DNA of 14,189 bases from CAZYJD01 sp964647785 (lineage in GTDB: Bacteria; Bacteroidota; Bacteroidia; NS11-12g; UBA9320), in assembly GCA_964647785.1 (NCBI GenBank), contig CAZYJD010000050.1, positions 1 to 14,189 of the forward strand. Direction: 5' to 3'. How positions within the stretch are numbered: the first letter of the stretch is position 1; each line of letters starts with the position of its first letter. Made by a program: the position numbers and the translations under genes. Below, piece after piece: positions 7,816-14,103 of the stretch. Under the pieces are notes generated by a model, which was not told where the DNA came from, ran no database searches, and saw only the letters and a list, made by a program, of their open reading frames with translations.

Positions 7816-8792
7816 AAGGAAGAGTTCTCATAACCGGTGGTGCAGGCTTTCTGGGATCACACCTTTGCGACCGTTTCATCAAGGAAGGATTCCATGTAAT
7901 TGCCATGGACAATCTGATTACCGGAGATCTCAAGAACATTGAGCACCTGATGCCTCTGAAAGAATTTGAATTCTATCACCACGATGTGAGCAAATTCATT
8001 CACGTACCCGGGAAACTCGATTACATCCTTCATTTTGCCTCGCCTGCCAGTCCGATCGATTATCTGAAAATCCCGATCCAAACCTTGAAAGTCGGTTCAC
8101 TGGGTACCCACAACTGCTTGGGATTGGCTCTCGCCAAAGGGGCACGCATGCTCATTGCATCCACCTCTGAGGTGTATGGCGATCCGCAGGTGCACCCACA
8201 GAATGAAGATTACTGGGGAAATGTGAATCCCATTGGACCAAGAGGCGTTTACGATGAAGCCAAGCGCTTTCAGGAAGCCATTACCATGGCCTACCATACG
8301 TATCACGGACTGGAAACCAGAATTGTGCGCATCTTCAACACCTATGGGCCACGCATGCGCCTGAATGACGGACGTGCTTTACCGGCATTCATCGGCCAGG
8401 CACTGAGAGGGGAAGATATCACCGTTTTTGGCGATGGAAGCCAAACCCGCTCCTTCTGTTATGTAGATGATCTGGTGGAAGGGATATACCGATTGCTGTT
8501 GAGCGATTACCCCTATCCGGTGAATATTGGAAATCCGGATGAAATCTCTATCCTCGATTTTGCGAAAGAGATCATTGAACTCACCGGCACCGATCAAAAA
8601 ATTGTGTTCAAGCCATTGCCGAAAGACGACCCCAAACAGCGTCAACCTGATATCAGCCGCGCCAAGGAAATTCTGAAGTGGGAGCCTAAAGTTAGCCGAA
8701 AAGAGGGACTAAAAGTCACCTTCGAATATTTCAAGAACCTACCCGAGGAAGACCTGTACAACTACGCCAGCCACCGGGAGTTTAAAAAGTAG
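7812..8792 (+). CDS. uxs: UDP-glucuronate decarboxylase (UDP-xylose synthase)
   Basis: This short-chain dehydrogenase/reductase converts UDP-glucuronate to UDP-xylose through a 4-keto intermediate, so it uses the product of the preceding ugd gene. The 326-residue length fits the soluble UXS form. Visible features are the NAD-binding GGAGFLGSH at 9-17, HFASPASPIDY at 74-84, ASTSEVYGDP at 116-125, YWGNVNPIGPRGVYDEAKR at 134-152 with catalytic Y147 and K151, and the GDGSQTRSFCYVDDL segment at 207-221. The start overlaps the ugd stop (ATGA), indicating translational coupling. It is the last gene of this block; a weak hairpin (8831-8846) and a repeat-rich gap follow. Confidence is high because the NPIGPR...YDEAKR signature is specific to UXS. 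Confidence 0.95.
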   Translation: MKGRVLITGGAGFLGSHLCDRFIKEGFHVIAMDNLITGDLKNIEHLMPLKEFEFYHHDVSKFIHVPGKLDYILHFASPASPIDYLKIPIQTLKVGSLGTHNCLGLALAKGARMLIASTSEVYGDPQVHPQNEDYWGNVNPIGPRGVYDEAKRFQEAITMAYHTYHGLETRIVRIFNTYGPRMRLNDGRALPAFIGQALRGEDITVFGDGSQTRSFCYVDDLVEGIYRLLLSDYPYPVNIGNPDEISILDFAKEIIELTGTDQKIVFKPLPKDDPKQRQPDISRAKEILKWEPKVSRKEGLKVTFEYFKNLPEEDLYNYASHREFKK

Positions 8793-8900
8793 CGCAATAA
8801 AATATAGAGCTGAGAAATTCTAGGTTTAAGAGGGGGTTTTCCTCCTAACTCCCTAACCCTCTAGCTTCCTCTCGTCCTCCCATTTTATCACCACAACGAA

Positions 8901-8924
8901 CACGAAGTACGGCACAAAGTACAC
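8901..8924. repeat. Imperfect 12-bp tandem duplication
   Basis: CACGAAGTACGG is followed directly by CACAAAGTACAC, with 9 of 12 bases identical. Related CACAACGAA sequence precedes it. This looks like decayed tandem repeat. Confidence 0.55.
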
Positions 8925-8948
8925 AATGCACAGCGCTCAGATGTTCCC

Positions 8949-8984
8949 GGTTTAGAAGGTTTAAAGGGTTTAGCAGGTTTAAAC
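8949..8984. repeat. Four tandem 9-bp repeats GGTTTANNN
   Basis: Four adjacent 9-bp units all begin with an exact GGTTTA and end in GAA, AAG, GCA and AAC. The six constant and three variable bases repeat with strict phase. A further single GGTTTA occurs at 8823. The region does not encode a supportable protein. Confidence 0.85.
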
Positions 8985-9032
8985 TTTCCTCATTGGAGAA
9001 TTTCTACAAATTTAAAAATCAGTCAAGTTCAT

Positions 9033-9103
9033 TGAGTCTTGAGTCTTGAATCCGATAGCTATCGGACCTGCGTCCTACATCCTAAATCATACATCCTAAA
9101 TCC
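9033..9103. repeat. Heptad repeats flanking a palindrome
   Basis: Three 7-bp units (TGAGTCT, TGAGTCT, TGAATCC; 9033-9053) are followed by the rest of a palindrome, then five 7-bp units (TGCGTCC, TACATCC, TAAATCA, TACATCC, TAAATCC; 9069-9103). All eight units fit TNNNTCN. The last four units also form a 14-bp direct duplication with one mismatch. Confidence 0.85.
9051..9066. repeat. Perfect 16-bp palindrome
   Basis: TCCGATAGCTATCGGA is self-complementary over all 16 bases. It sits inside the heptad block between two convergent genes. It could form a hairpin in RNA from either strand or be a protein-binding site, but it has no T-tract of its own. Confidence 0.85.
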
Positions 9104-9107
9104 CCCC

Positions 9108-9452
9108 TCAATCCACATTCATCACCGTTACTTCCACCCAATCGGGGAAAGGAACATCTCTGAATTTGCAGCGCATGACATGAAATTGGCCAGGCTCCAT
9201 GTATTCTCTCAGGGTAAAATAATCCGTGGCTGTAAGAAAACCATCAGGGTCGTAGAGGTCTACTTTTATGGTCACCTTGCGTACCGGACCAAAGCCATCA
9301 TTGACCACTTCCACATCCACCAGGGTGGTGCCGAAAATGTTTTGATCCCATTCGTAAAACACCTCTACACGGGGCACATAGCGCTCATCGGCGCAGGAAC
9401 CCAGCATCATCAGAAACAATGAAAGAAAACTCAGTTGTAAAATTCGCTTCAT
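9108..9452 (-). CDS. Small lipoprotein with FxLYD-like domain
   Basis: This 114-residue product has a lipoprotein signal peptide ending LMMLGSC (lipid Cys20). The rest (about 28-113) reads as a small all-beta domain with VVNDGFGPVRKVTIKVDLYD at 49-68. That pattern (V.N.G....V.V.V.LYD..G) resembles FxLYD-type domains, though I cannot confirm membership. C95 is the only other cysteine. The ATG at 9452 is preferred because the lipoprotein signal starts there and a Shine-Dalgarno-like GGAGG lies five bases upstream, unusual beside its neighbours. The open frame to 9530 would run into the divergent acetyltransferase start. The gene sits between two sugar-nucleotide blocks in the opposite orientation, so a link to them is only a guess. 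Confidence 0.75.
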   Translation of the reverse strand: MKRILQLSFLSLFLMMLGSCADERYVPRVEVFYEWDQNIFGTTLVDVEVVNDGFGPVRKVTIKVDLYDPDGFLTATDYFTLREYMEPGQFHVMRCKFRDVPFPDWVEVTVMNVD

Positions 9453-9488
9453 AACATCCTCCGTTTTATTCCCAATAAGACAAGGATG

Positions 9489-9501
9489 ATGCCATTGGCA
9501 T
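9489..9501. promoter_or_regulatory. Inverted repeat in a divergent promoter region (possible operator)
   Basis: ATGCCATTGGCAT has six-base arms (ATGCCA / TGGCAT) around a single T. It ends four bases before the -7 box at 9506, where a bound protein would block the promoter of the downstream acetyltransferase. A repeat of this size can also occur by chance. Confidence 0.35.
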
Positions 9502-9505
9502 GTGC

Positions 9506-9513
9506 TAAGTTTG
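9506..9513 (+). promoter_or_regulatory. Bacteroidota -7 box before the acetyltransferase-galE operon
   Basis: TAAGTTTG is an exact match to TAnnTTTG and ends 15 bases before the ATG at 9529. The same eight bases occur at 5267-5274 (minus) and 5344-5351. No TTG at normal -33 spacing is visible. Confidence 0.55.
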
Positions 9514-9528
9514 TGCAACGATAAGATC

Positions 9529-10104
9529 ATGGCGAATTACTTTGCACACGAAACCGCAGTCATCGATGAAGGATGCGAAATAGGTGAAGGCACCAAAATC
9601 TGGCATTTCAGCCACATCATGACGGACTGTAAGATTGGAAACAACTGCAATTTTGGTCAAAATGTGGTGGTTTCTCCCGGGGTTGTACTCGGTAAAAACG
9701 TAAAGGTTCAGAACAATGTGAGCATTTACACCGGTGTGATCTGTGAAGATGATGTGTTTCTGGGGCCGAGTATGGTATTTACCAATGTGATCAATCCGCG
9801 CTCAGCTGTAAACCGACGAAATGAATACGCCAGAACGCTGGTAAAAAAAGGCGCCTCCATTGGAGCAAATGCCACCATTGTTTGTGGAAACGATATTGGC
9901 AAATTTGCCTTCATAGGTGCAGGAGCCGTTGTGACCAAAGAAATTCCCGATTATGCACTGGTGGTGGGCAATCCATCTCGTCAAATCGGTTGGATGAGCG
10001 AATACGGCCATCGGCTCGAATTCGATGAAAAGGGATTGGCTGAATGCCCGGAAAGCGGACAGAAATACGAATTAAAAGAAGGCAAGGTAAAGCGCATTTC
10101 ATGA
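9529..10104 (+). CDS. WbpD-like nucleotide-sugar N-acetyltransferase
   Basis: This is a left-handed beta-helix acetyltransferase that uses acetyl-CoA. The closest recognised relative is WbpD/WlbB, which acetylates the 3-amino group of UDP-GlcNAc(3NH2)A. The 191-residue length matches that family. Hexapeptide repeats run from about residue 11 to 135 (for example VIDEGCEIGEG, VVLGKNVKVQNNVSI, ASIGANATIVCGNDIG). FTNVINPR at 84-91 is a conserved loop of this subgroup, and GAGAVVTKEIPDYALVVGNP (130-149) is the usual helix end. A short C-terminal tail with C173 follows. The WbpE-like aminotransferase at 5363 would supply the amine. Related enzymes act on dTDP-3-amino-fucose or UDP-4-amino sugars, so the exact substrate is uncertain. 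The stop overlaps galE by ATGA. Confidence 0.9.
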   Translation: MANYFAHETAVIDEGCEIGEGTKIWHFSHIMTDCKIGNNCNFGQNVVVSPGVVLGKNVKVQNNVSIYTGVICEDDVFLGPSMVFTNVINPRSAVNRRNEYARTLVKKGASIGANATIVCGNDIGKFAFIGAGAVVTKEIPDYALVVGNPSRQIGWMSEYGHRLEFDEKGLAECPESGQKYELKEGKVKRIS

Positions 10105-11114
10105 AAACAGTACTGGTTACCGGAGGACTTGGATTCATCGGCTCACATACCGTGGTCGAACTGCTAAACAGGGATTTTGATGTTTGGGTGGTTGACAATC
10201 TGAATAATTCGAGAGCAGAAGTGAAGAACCGCATCGAACAAATAAGCGGCAGGAACTTTCACTTCGAGCAAATCGATGTGCGGGATCAAAAAAATATCAC
10301 CCGAATTCTAAAAGAAAGTAAGGCCGAGGCGGTTATTCACTTTGCAGCACATAAAGCGGTAGGCGAATCGGTAGAACAACCGCTGGAATATTACGACAAC
10401 AATGTGGGCGGTCTGATCAGTCTGCTGCACGCCATGAAAGAAGCCCGGTGTAGCAAGATTGTATTTTCTTCCTCCTGCACGGTCTATGGCGACACCAAAG
10501 AGCTTCCTGTAACAGAACAGAACAAAGTGGTTCAGGCTGCATCGCCTTATGGGAACACCAAGATCATTTGCGAAGACATTCTCCGGGATGAAAGCCAAAC
10601 AGGTTCCATAGAAGTGGTTAGCCTGCGTTATTTCAATCCGGTTGGCGCCCACGAAAGCGCCTTAATTGGCGAGTTGCCTCTGGGCGTGCCGAACAATTTG
10701 GTGCCGTACATTACCCAAACTGCTGCAGGCATAAGGGAACAACTCACCATCAATGGAGATGATTACAACACCCCTGATGGCACCTGCATCCGCGACTACA
10801 TTCACGTATGTGATCTGGCTGAAGCCCATGTGAAAGCTTTGGACTTCCTGCAAGGACTGCACCCGGAATTTGAAGTCTTTAACATCGGTACCGGAAAAGG
10901 GAACAGTGTTTTGGAAGTGGTTCAGACCTTTGAGCGCGTAAATCATCTTTCCTTGAACTACCGCATCGGTCCTCGACGCCCCGGTGATGTGGAACAAATT
11001 TGGGCCGATACAACCAAAGCCGAACAAGAGTTGGGTTGGAAAGCCAAAATGAACCTGGAAGACATGATGCGCTCGGCATGGAAATGGCAGAAAGGGTTGG
11101 AAGGTGAATCGTAA
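10101..11114 (+). CDS. galE: UDP-glucose 4-epimerase
   Basis: This NAD-dependent extended SDR enzyme interconverts UDP-glucose and UDP-galactose, and in some members the N-acetylated forms. The 337-residue product is the usual GalE length. It shows GGLGFIGSH at 8-16, VDNLNNS at 31-37, HFAAHKAVGESV at 80-91, SSSCTVYG at 123-130, the catalytic Y150 and K154 in SPYGNTK, YFNPVGAHES at 177-186 and the GalE-specific DGTCIRDYIHV at 226-236. The ATG is inside the ATGA overlap with the acetyltransferase; the frame upstream is shadow of that gene. It converges on the helicase gene with a 67-bp gap in which I see no convincing terminator. Confidence 0.96.
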   Translation: MKTVLVTGGLGFIGSHTVVELLNRDFDVWVVDNLNNSRAEVKNRIEQISGRNFHFEQIDVRDQKNITRILKESKAEAVIHFAAHKAVGESVEQPLEYYDNNVGGLISLLHAMKEARCSKIVFSSSCTVYGDTKELPVTEQNKVVQAASPYGNTKIICEDILRDESQTGSIEVVSLRYFNPVGAHESALIGELPLGVPNNLVPYITQTAAGIREQLTINGDDYNTPDGTCIRDYIHVCDLAEAHVKALDFLQGLHPEFEVFNIGTGKGNSVLEVVQTFERVNHLSLNYRIGPRRPGDVEQIWADTTKAEQELGWKAKMNLEDMMRSAWKWQKGLEGES

Positions 11115-11181
11115 ATGCGCTTATTAGAAGCTCATGGCGTGAAAAGGTTTAATTCCAGCATCCAAAAAATCGGAAATTCAC

Positions 11182-12852
11182 CTACTTCTCCCTTCCCATG
11201 AACAGCATTCCTAAACGAATTTCATCATAGCTTCTTTTGCCCTTTAGTTGCTGAAAAATCGGGCTGAGACGCCATTGTCCGTCTTCAGTGAACAACTCCT
11301 CACGGGTCTTTTCTTCCAAAAGTGCTGCAATGGCCATCCTGACTTCACTGATCAATGCCTCTTCCGGCCTGAGGTGGTTAATCGGAGGGCATTCCTCTCG
11401 CCGCAATAAATCTGAAATGTGTTGAATGATGGTTCCCACCTTCAACCCTCTTTCTTTCGAAATGGTGTTGAGATCAAGGCCCTGCTCCAACATTTCTGCA
11501 GTGATTTGTTGGGTATTTTTCTTCGGAGCTTTTTCCGATTTGCGGGAAACTGCACTTTTCTTCTCCGGAATGATTTCAGAACGCAAATGCCCCAAATCAT
11601 CTTCATTTTTCATACTCAACTCCTGAAAAACAGCATCGGCTTCTGCCGCCAATGGCTCCACCTCCAAGGCTTTACCATTGAATGCTTTGAGATGCAAGCC
11701 CTCCATGCTTTTCAACCTGCTCAGGGCCACATAGCCCTGTCCGCATTCAAAACACTTGCCCAAATCCAGCTCAGCGGCATCCAGGGTCATGCCTTGGCTT
11801 TTGTGCACCGTAATGGCCCATGCGAGTCTTAGAGGCAATTGGGTAAAGGTAGCCAGTTTCTTGCCGCTGTCGTCTTCCATGCTCCAATCTTCCGGTTCGG
11901 CAACGATCTCTGAACCATTGTCTAATCGGATTTCCGGCCATCCTTCTTCGGGTTCAAAACCAGTAACCGTTCCTGTACTTCCATTGACATAGCCTTCTTC
12001 AAAATTGTTTTTGAGCATGACAACGCGGGCACCCTTCTTCAGCTCTATCCGCTCCTGAACAAGCAGACTCTTTTTCATGCCTTCCAGCAGTTTTTCATTC
12101 CCTTTGAGTTCCGCCTGGAAAAAGCGTGAAGGCTCCTTCAACTCTTCTAAACGCGATTGATTGTATCGGTCCACATCCCAATTGTGGCTGTAAAGACGAA
12201 TGGCATCACGTCCGATCTCCTGCTTTGCTTCGCGCAGCGCTTCTACAGCATCGCTGCTCACTTCTCCGTTTCTGATTTCATTCAGAATCCTGCCCAATGC
12301 ATCCTGCTTCGACTGCCGGTGTTGGCTCTTCAAATAGCAAATTTTAGGATCCAGACGCTGCCATGCTTCAGATCTGAAAGCAAACTTGTCTTCCGCCATT
12401 TCTCCTGCTTCTCCCACCGGAGGCAATTGAAAGAAATCGCCGCAAAAAACCACCTGCATCCCGCCAAAGGGCTCGAGGGAATGGCTTCTGACCATAGATA
12501 TGATGCGCTCTGCCAAATCCAGTTGTTTGGCATGCAACATGGAAATCTCATCGATGATCAGCACTTCTGCCCTTTTGATGTTTCGGGTGATGTAGGGCCG
12601 CTCAAGCAGGCGCTTCAATTGTTTGGCATCCATGTACAGATGCCGACCCATTCCCGTAAAACTGTGAATGGTCATTCCATTGAGATGGGTGGCAGCTACT
12701 CCGGTACTTGCTGTGACAGCCACTTTCTTTTTGCGCCTTCTCAAATCATGTATCAAGTGATTGAGCAGCCAGGTTTTGCCCGCTCCCGCTGATCCGGTTA
12801 AAAATACCGAATGACCTGCCTTTAAGATTCCCCATGCTGTTTGCTGATCCAT
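11182..12852 (-). CDS. Pif1-like superfamily 1B helicase with C-terminal helix-turn-helix
   Basis: This is an ATP-dependent DNA helicase of the Pif1/RecD-like group, 556 residues from the ATG at 12852. Motif I (Walker A) is GSAGAGKT at 20-27, motif Ia TASTGVAA at 48-55, motif II IIDE at 99-102, motif III GDFFQLPPV at 138-146, then QHR at 178-180. Near residue 340-382 are LAWAITVHKSQGMTLD and YVALSRLKS, motifs V-VI of the family. The charged linker about 415-447 leads to a segment (448-485) with a clear helix-turn-helix look, as seen at the C-terminus of many Bacteroidota Pif1/RecQ proteins. The in-frame TTG at 12861 lies in the promoter box, so it is not the start. It is alone on its strand here; a role in replication-fork or G-quadruplex handling is inference from the family. 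Confidence 0.94.
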   Translation of the reverse strand: MDQQTAWGILKAGHSVFLTGSAGAGKTWLLNHLIHDLRRRKKKVAVTASTGVAATHLNGMTIHSFTGMGRHLYMDAKQLKRLLERPYITRNIKRAEVLIIDEISMLHAKQLDLAERIISMVRSHSLEPFGGMQVVFCGDFFQLPPVGEAGEMAEDKFAFRSEAWQRLDPKICYLKSQHRQSKQDALGRILNEIRNGEVSSDAVEALREAKQEIGRDAIRLYSHNWDVDRYNQSRLEELKEPSRFFQAELKGNEKLLEGMKKSLLVQERIELKKGARVVMLKNNFEEGYVNGSTGTVTGFEPEEGWPEIRLDNGSEIVAEPEDWSMEDDSGKKLATFTQLPLRLAWAITVHKSQGMTLDAAELDLGKCFECGQGYVALSRLKSMEGLHLKAFNGKALEVEPLAAEADAVFQELSMKNEDDLGHLRSEIIPEKKSAVSRKSEKAPKKNTQQITAEMLEQGLDLNTISKERGLKVGTIIQHISDLLRREECPPINHLRPEEALISEVRMAIAALLEEKTREELFTEDGQWRLSPIFQQLKGKRSYDEIRLGMLFMGREK

Positions 12853-12858
12853 TGCCCA

Positions 12859-12887
12859 CAAATGTACATTTCCCTATTCCCTTCCAA
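12859..12887 (-). promoter_or_regulatory. Bacteroidota promoter (-33 TTG, -7 TACATTTG) of the helicase gene
   Basis: On the minus strand TTG (12887-12885) is followed after 18 bases by TACATTTG (12866-12859), which fits the TTG-N17-23-TAnnTTTG pattern. The box ends six bases before the ATG at 12852, so the mRNA would be leaderless or nearly so. It is the best formed promoter in the window. Confidence 0.7.
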
Positions 12888-12944
12888 GTACGGTTTAACA
12901 AATGAACCATCAAACCATTTCAGCTCTGTTAGCGTTTTCAGTAC

Positions 12945-14099
12945 ATGAGAAAGTTTTCGTTGCGGAAGATATCCGCAATATTTTCTGTATTTGTTCTGTT
13001 TTATGCTTCGTGCAAAGAAGATGAATCTTCAAATGAAAATGGACAAATAATCAATGAGACGTTGCCTGCTGCTCCGGTTGATCTGAGCATGGACACCCTG
13101 ATAAGCGGACTGAGCAATCCCTGGGGCATGGATTTTCTTCCGGATGACCGCATCATTTTTACCCAGCGAAACGGCAAGATGAGCTTGCTCGAACCCGATG
13201 GAAGCACGAAAGAACTGAGTGGAATGCCTGCAATTGTTAGCACCGGACAAGGCGGTTTACTGGATGTAATGCTACACCCCGAATATGCCACCAATGGTTG
13301 GATCTACTTCAGTGCCAGTGCACAGGAAGGCAGTGGATTCAGCACGGCACTTTTCAGGGCTCAATTGAATGGTGATGCCCTTGTATCCGTTGAGAAACTT
13401 TTTCAGAGTGAACCCCTATCCAGTTCAGGGGTGCATTTCGGAAACCGCATGGTATTCGACGATGAGAATCATGTTTACCTGTGTTTTGGTGACCGGGGCA
13501 GTCAGGCACTCGCCCAAAATAACAGCAACCATGCAGGAACAGTGGTCCGGCTGAACGATGATGGAAGTGTACCGGGCGACAATCCTTTTATAGGCATAGA
13601 AGGGGTGAAACCCGAAATCTGGTCGTATGGCCATCGGAATCCGCAGGGAATGGTTCTGCATCCTGAAACCGGCGAAATTTGGCTTCACGAGCATGGCCCT
13701 CAAGGCGGTGATGAACTCAATCTGATTGAAAAAGGACAAAATTACGGCTGGCCATTGGCCACTTTCGGCATCAATTACAACGGCACACCCGTAAGCAGCG
13801 ATACCTTTGTTGAAGGAACGGTACTTCCCATCAAGTATTGGGTTCCATCCATTGCCCCTTGTGGAATGGATTTCTATATGAGCGATAGCATCCCTCAATG
13901 GAAAGGGAACCTGTTCTTGGGTGCATTGGCTGGCAAACATTTGAACATGCTGGAAATCAGCGGAAATAAGGTAATCAGTGAAACCAGGCTCTTGGAAGAT
14001 TTTGCGCGTTTTCGATGTGTACGCCAAGGACCGGACGGCTATTTGTACTTCCTTACCGAGGGTCCGGGATTGATGTGCAGATTTAAACCTAAGCACTGA
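12945..14099 (+). CDS. Lipoprotein sugar dehydrogenase, PQQ-dependent glucose/sorbosone dehydrogenase family
   Basis: The product is a 384-residue six-bladed beta-propeller resembling soluble PQQ-dependent aldose sugar dehydrogenases (GSDH family, like E. coli YliI). A lipoprotein signal peptide ends FYASC (lipid Cys23), followed by an acidic, Asn/Ser/Glu-rich linker. Family motifs in order are LSNPWGMDFLPD at 56-67, GQGGLLDVMLHP at 101-112, SGVHFGNRM at 161-169 with the likely catalytic H164, FGDRG at 181-185, WSYGHRNPQGM at 226-236 and WLHEHGPQGGDELN at 246-259 near the PQQ and calcium sites, then NYGWP at 266-270. The enzyme would oxidise sugars outside the cytoplasm if PQQ is available; no PQQ synthesis gene is in the window. 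It diverges from the helicase gene (92 bp). I see no exact TAnnTTTG box. True substrate is unknown. Confidence 0.92.
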   Translation: MRKFSLRKISAIFSVFVLFYASCKEDESSNENGQIINETLPAAPVDLSMDTLISGLSNPWGMDFLPDDRIIFTQRNGKMSLLEPDGSTKELSGMPAIVSTGQGGLLDVMLHPEYATNGWIYFSASAQEGSGFSTALFRAQLNGDALVSVEKLFQSEPLSSSGVHFGNRMVFDDENHVYLCFGDRGSQALAQNNSNHAGTVVRLNDDGSVPGDNPFIGIEGVKPEIWSYGHRNPQGMVLHPETGEIWLHEHGPQGGDELNLIEKGQNYGWPLATFGINYNGTPVSSDTFVEGTVLPIKYWVPSIAPCGMDFYMSDSIPQWKGNLFLGALAGKHLNMLEISGNKVISETRLLEDFARFRCVRQGPDGYLYFLTEGPGLMCRFKPKH

Positions 14100-14103
14100 T
14101 CTT

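Larger units (their letters stand above)
8793..9107. other. Repeat-rich convergent intergenic region
   Basis: This 315-bp gap lies between the ends of two convergent genes and holds no supportable ORF. From left to right it contains a weak hairpin (AGGGGG / CCTCCT around TTTT, 8831-8846, one G-T wobble, no T-tract), a pyrimidine-rich stretch to about 8883, an imperfect 12-bp duplication (8901-8924), four 9-bp repeats (8949-8984) and a heptad-repeat block with a 16-bp palindrome (9033-9103). It probably combines transcription termination with non-coding repeats. Confidence 0.8.

Noticed and set aside
8949..8984. GGTTTA repeats as a telomere-like or G-quadruplex-forming array
   Set aside because: Each unit has only two consecutive G residues and the spacing is 9 bp with variable bases, so neither reading is supported.
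8793..9107. A CRISPR array in the repeat-rich gap
   Set aside because: Repeat units are 7-12 bp and directly adjacent, without 30-bp-scale spacers or cas genes.
11115..11181. A terminator between galE and the helicase gene
   Set aside because: There is a six-T run on the minus strand, but I could not find a stable hairpin before it.
12157..12792. A 211-codon plus-strand open frame opposite the Pif1-like helicase
   Set aside because: It is entirely antisense to the conserved helicase core and its product is rich in His, Cys and Phe, typical of a shadow frame.
13425..14096. A 223-codon minus-strand open frame opposite the sugar dehydrogenase
   Set aside because: It is wholly antisense to a gene with many family motifs, and its translation has no signal peptide, recognisable motif or promoter.
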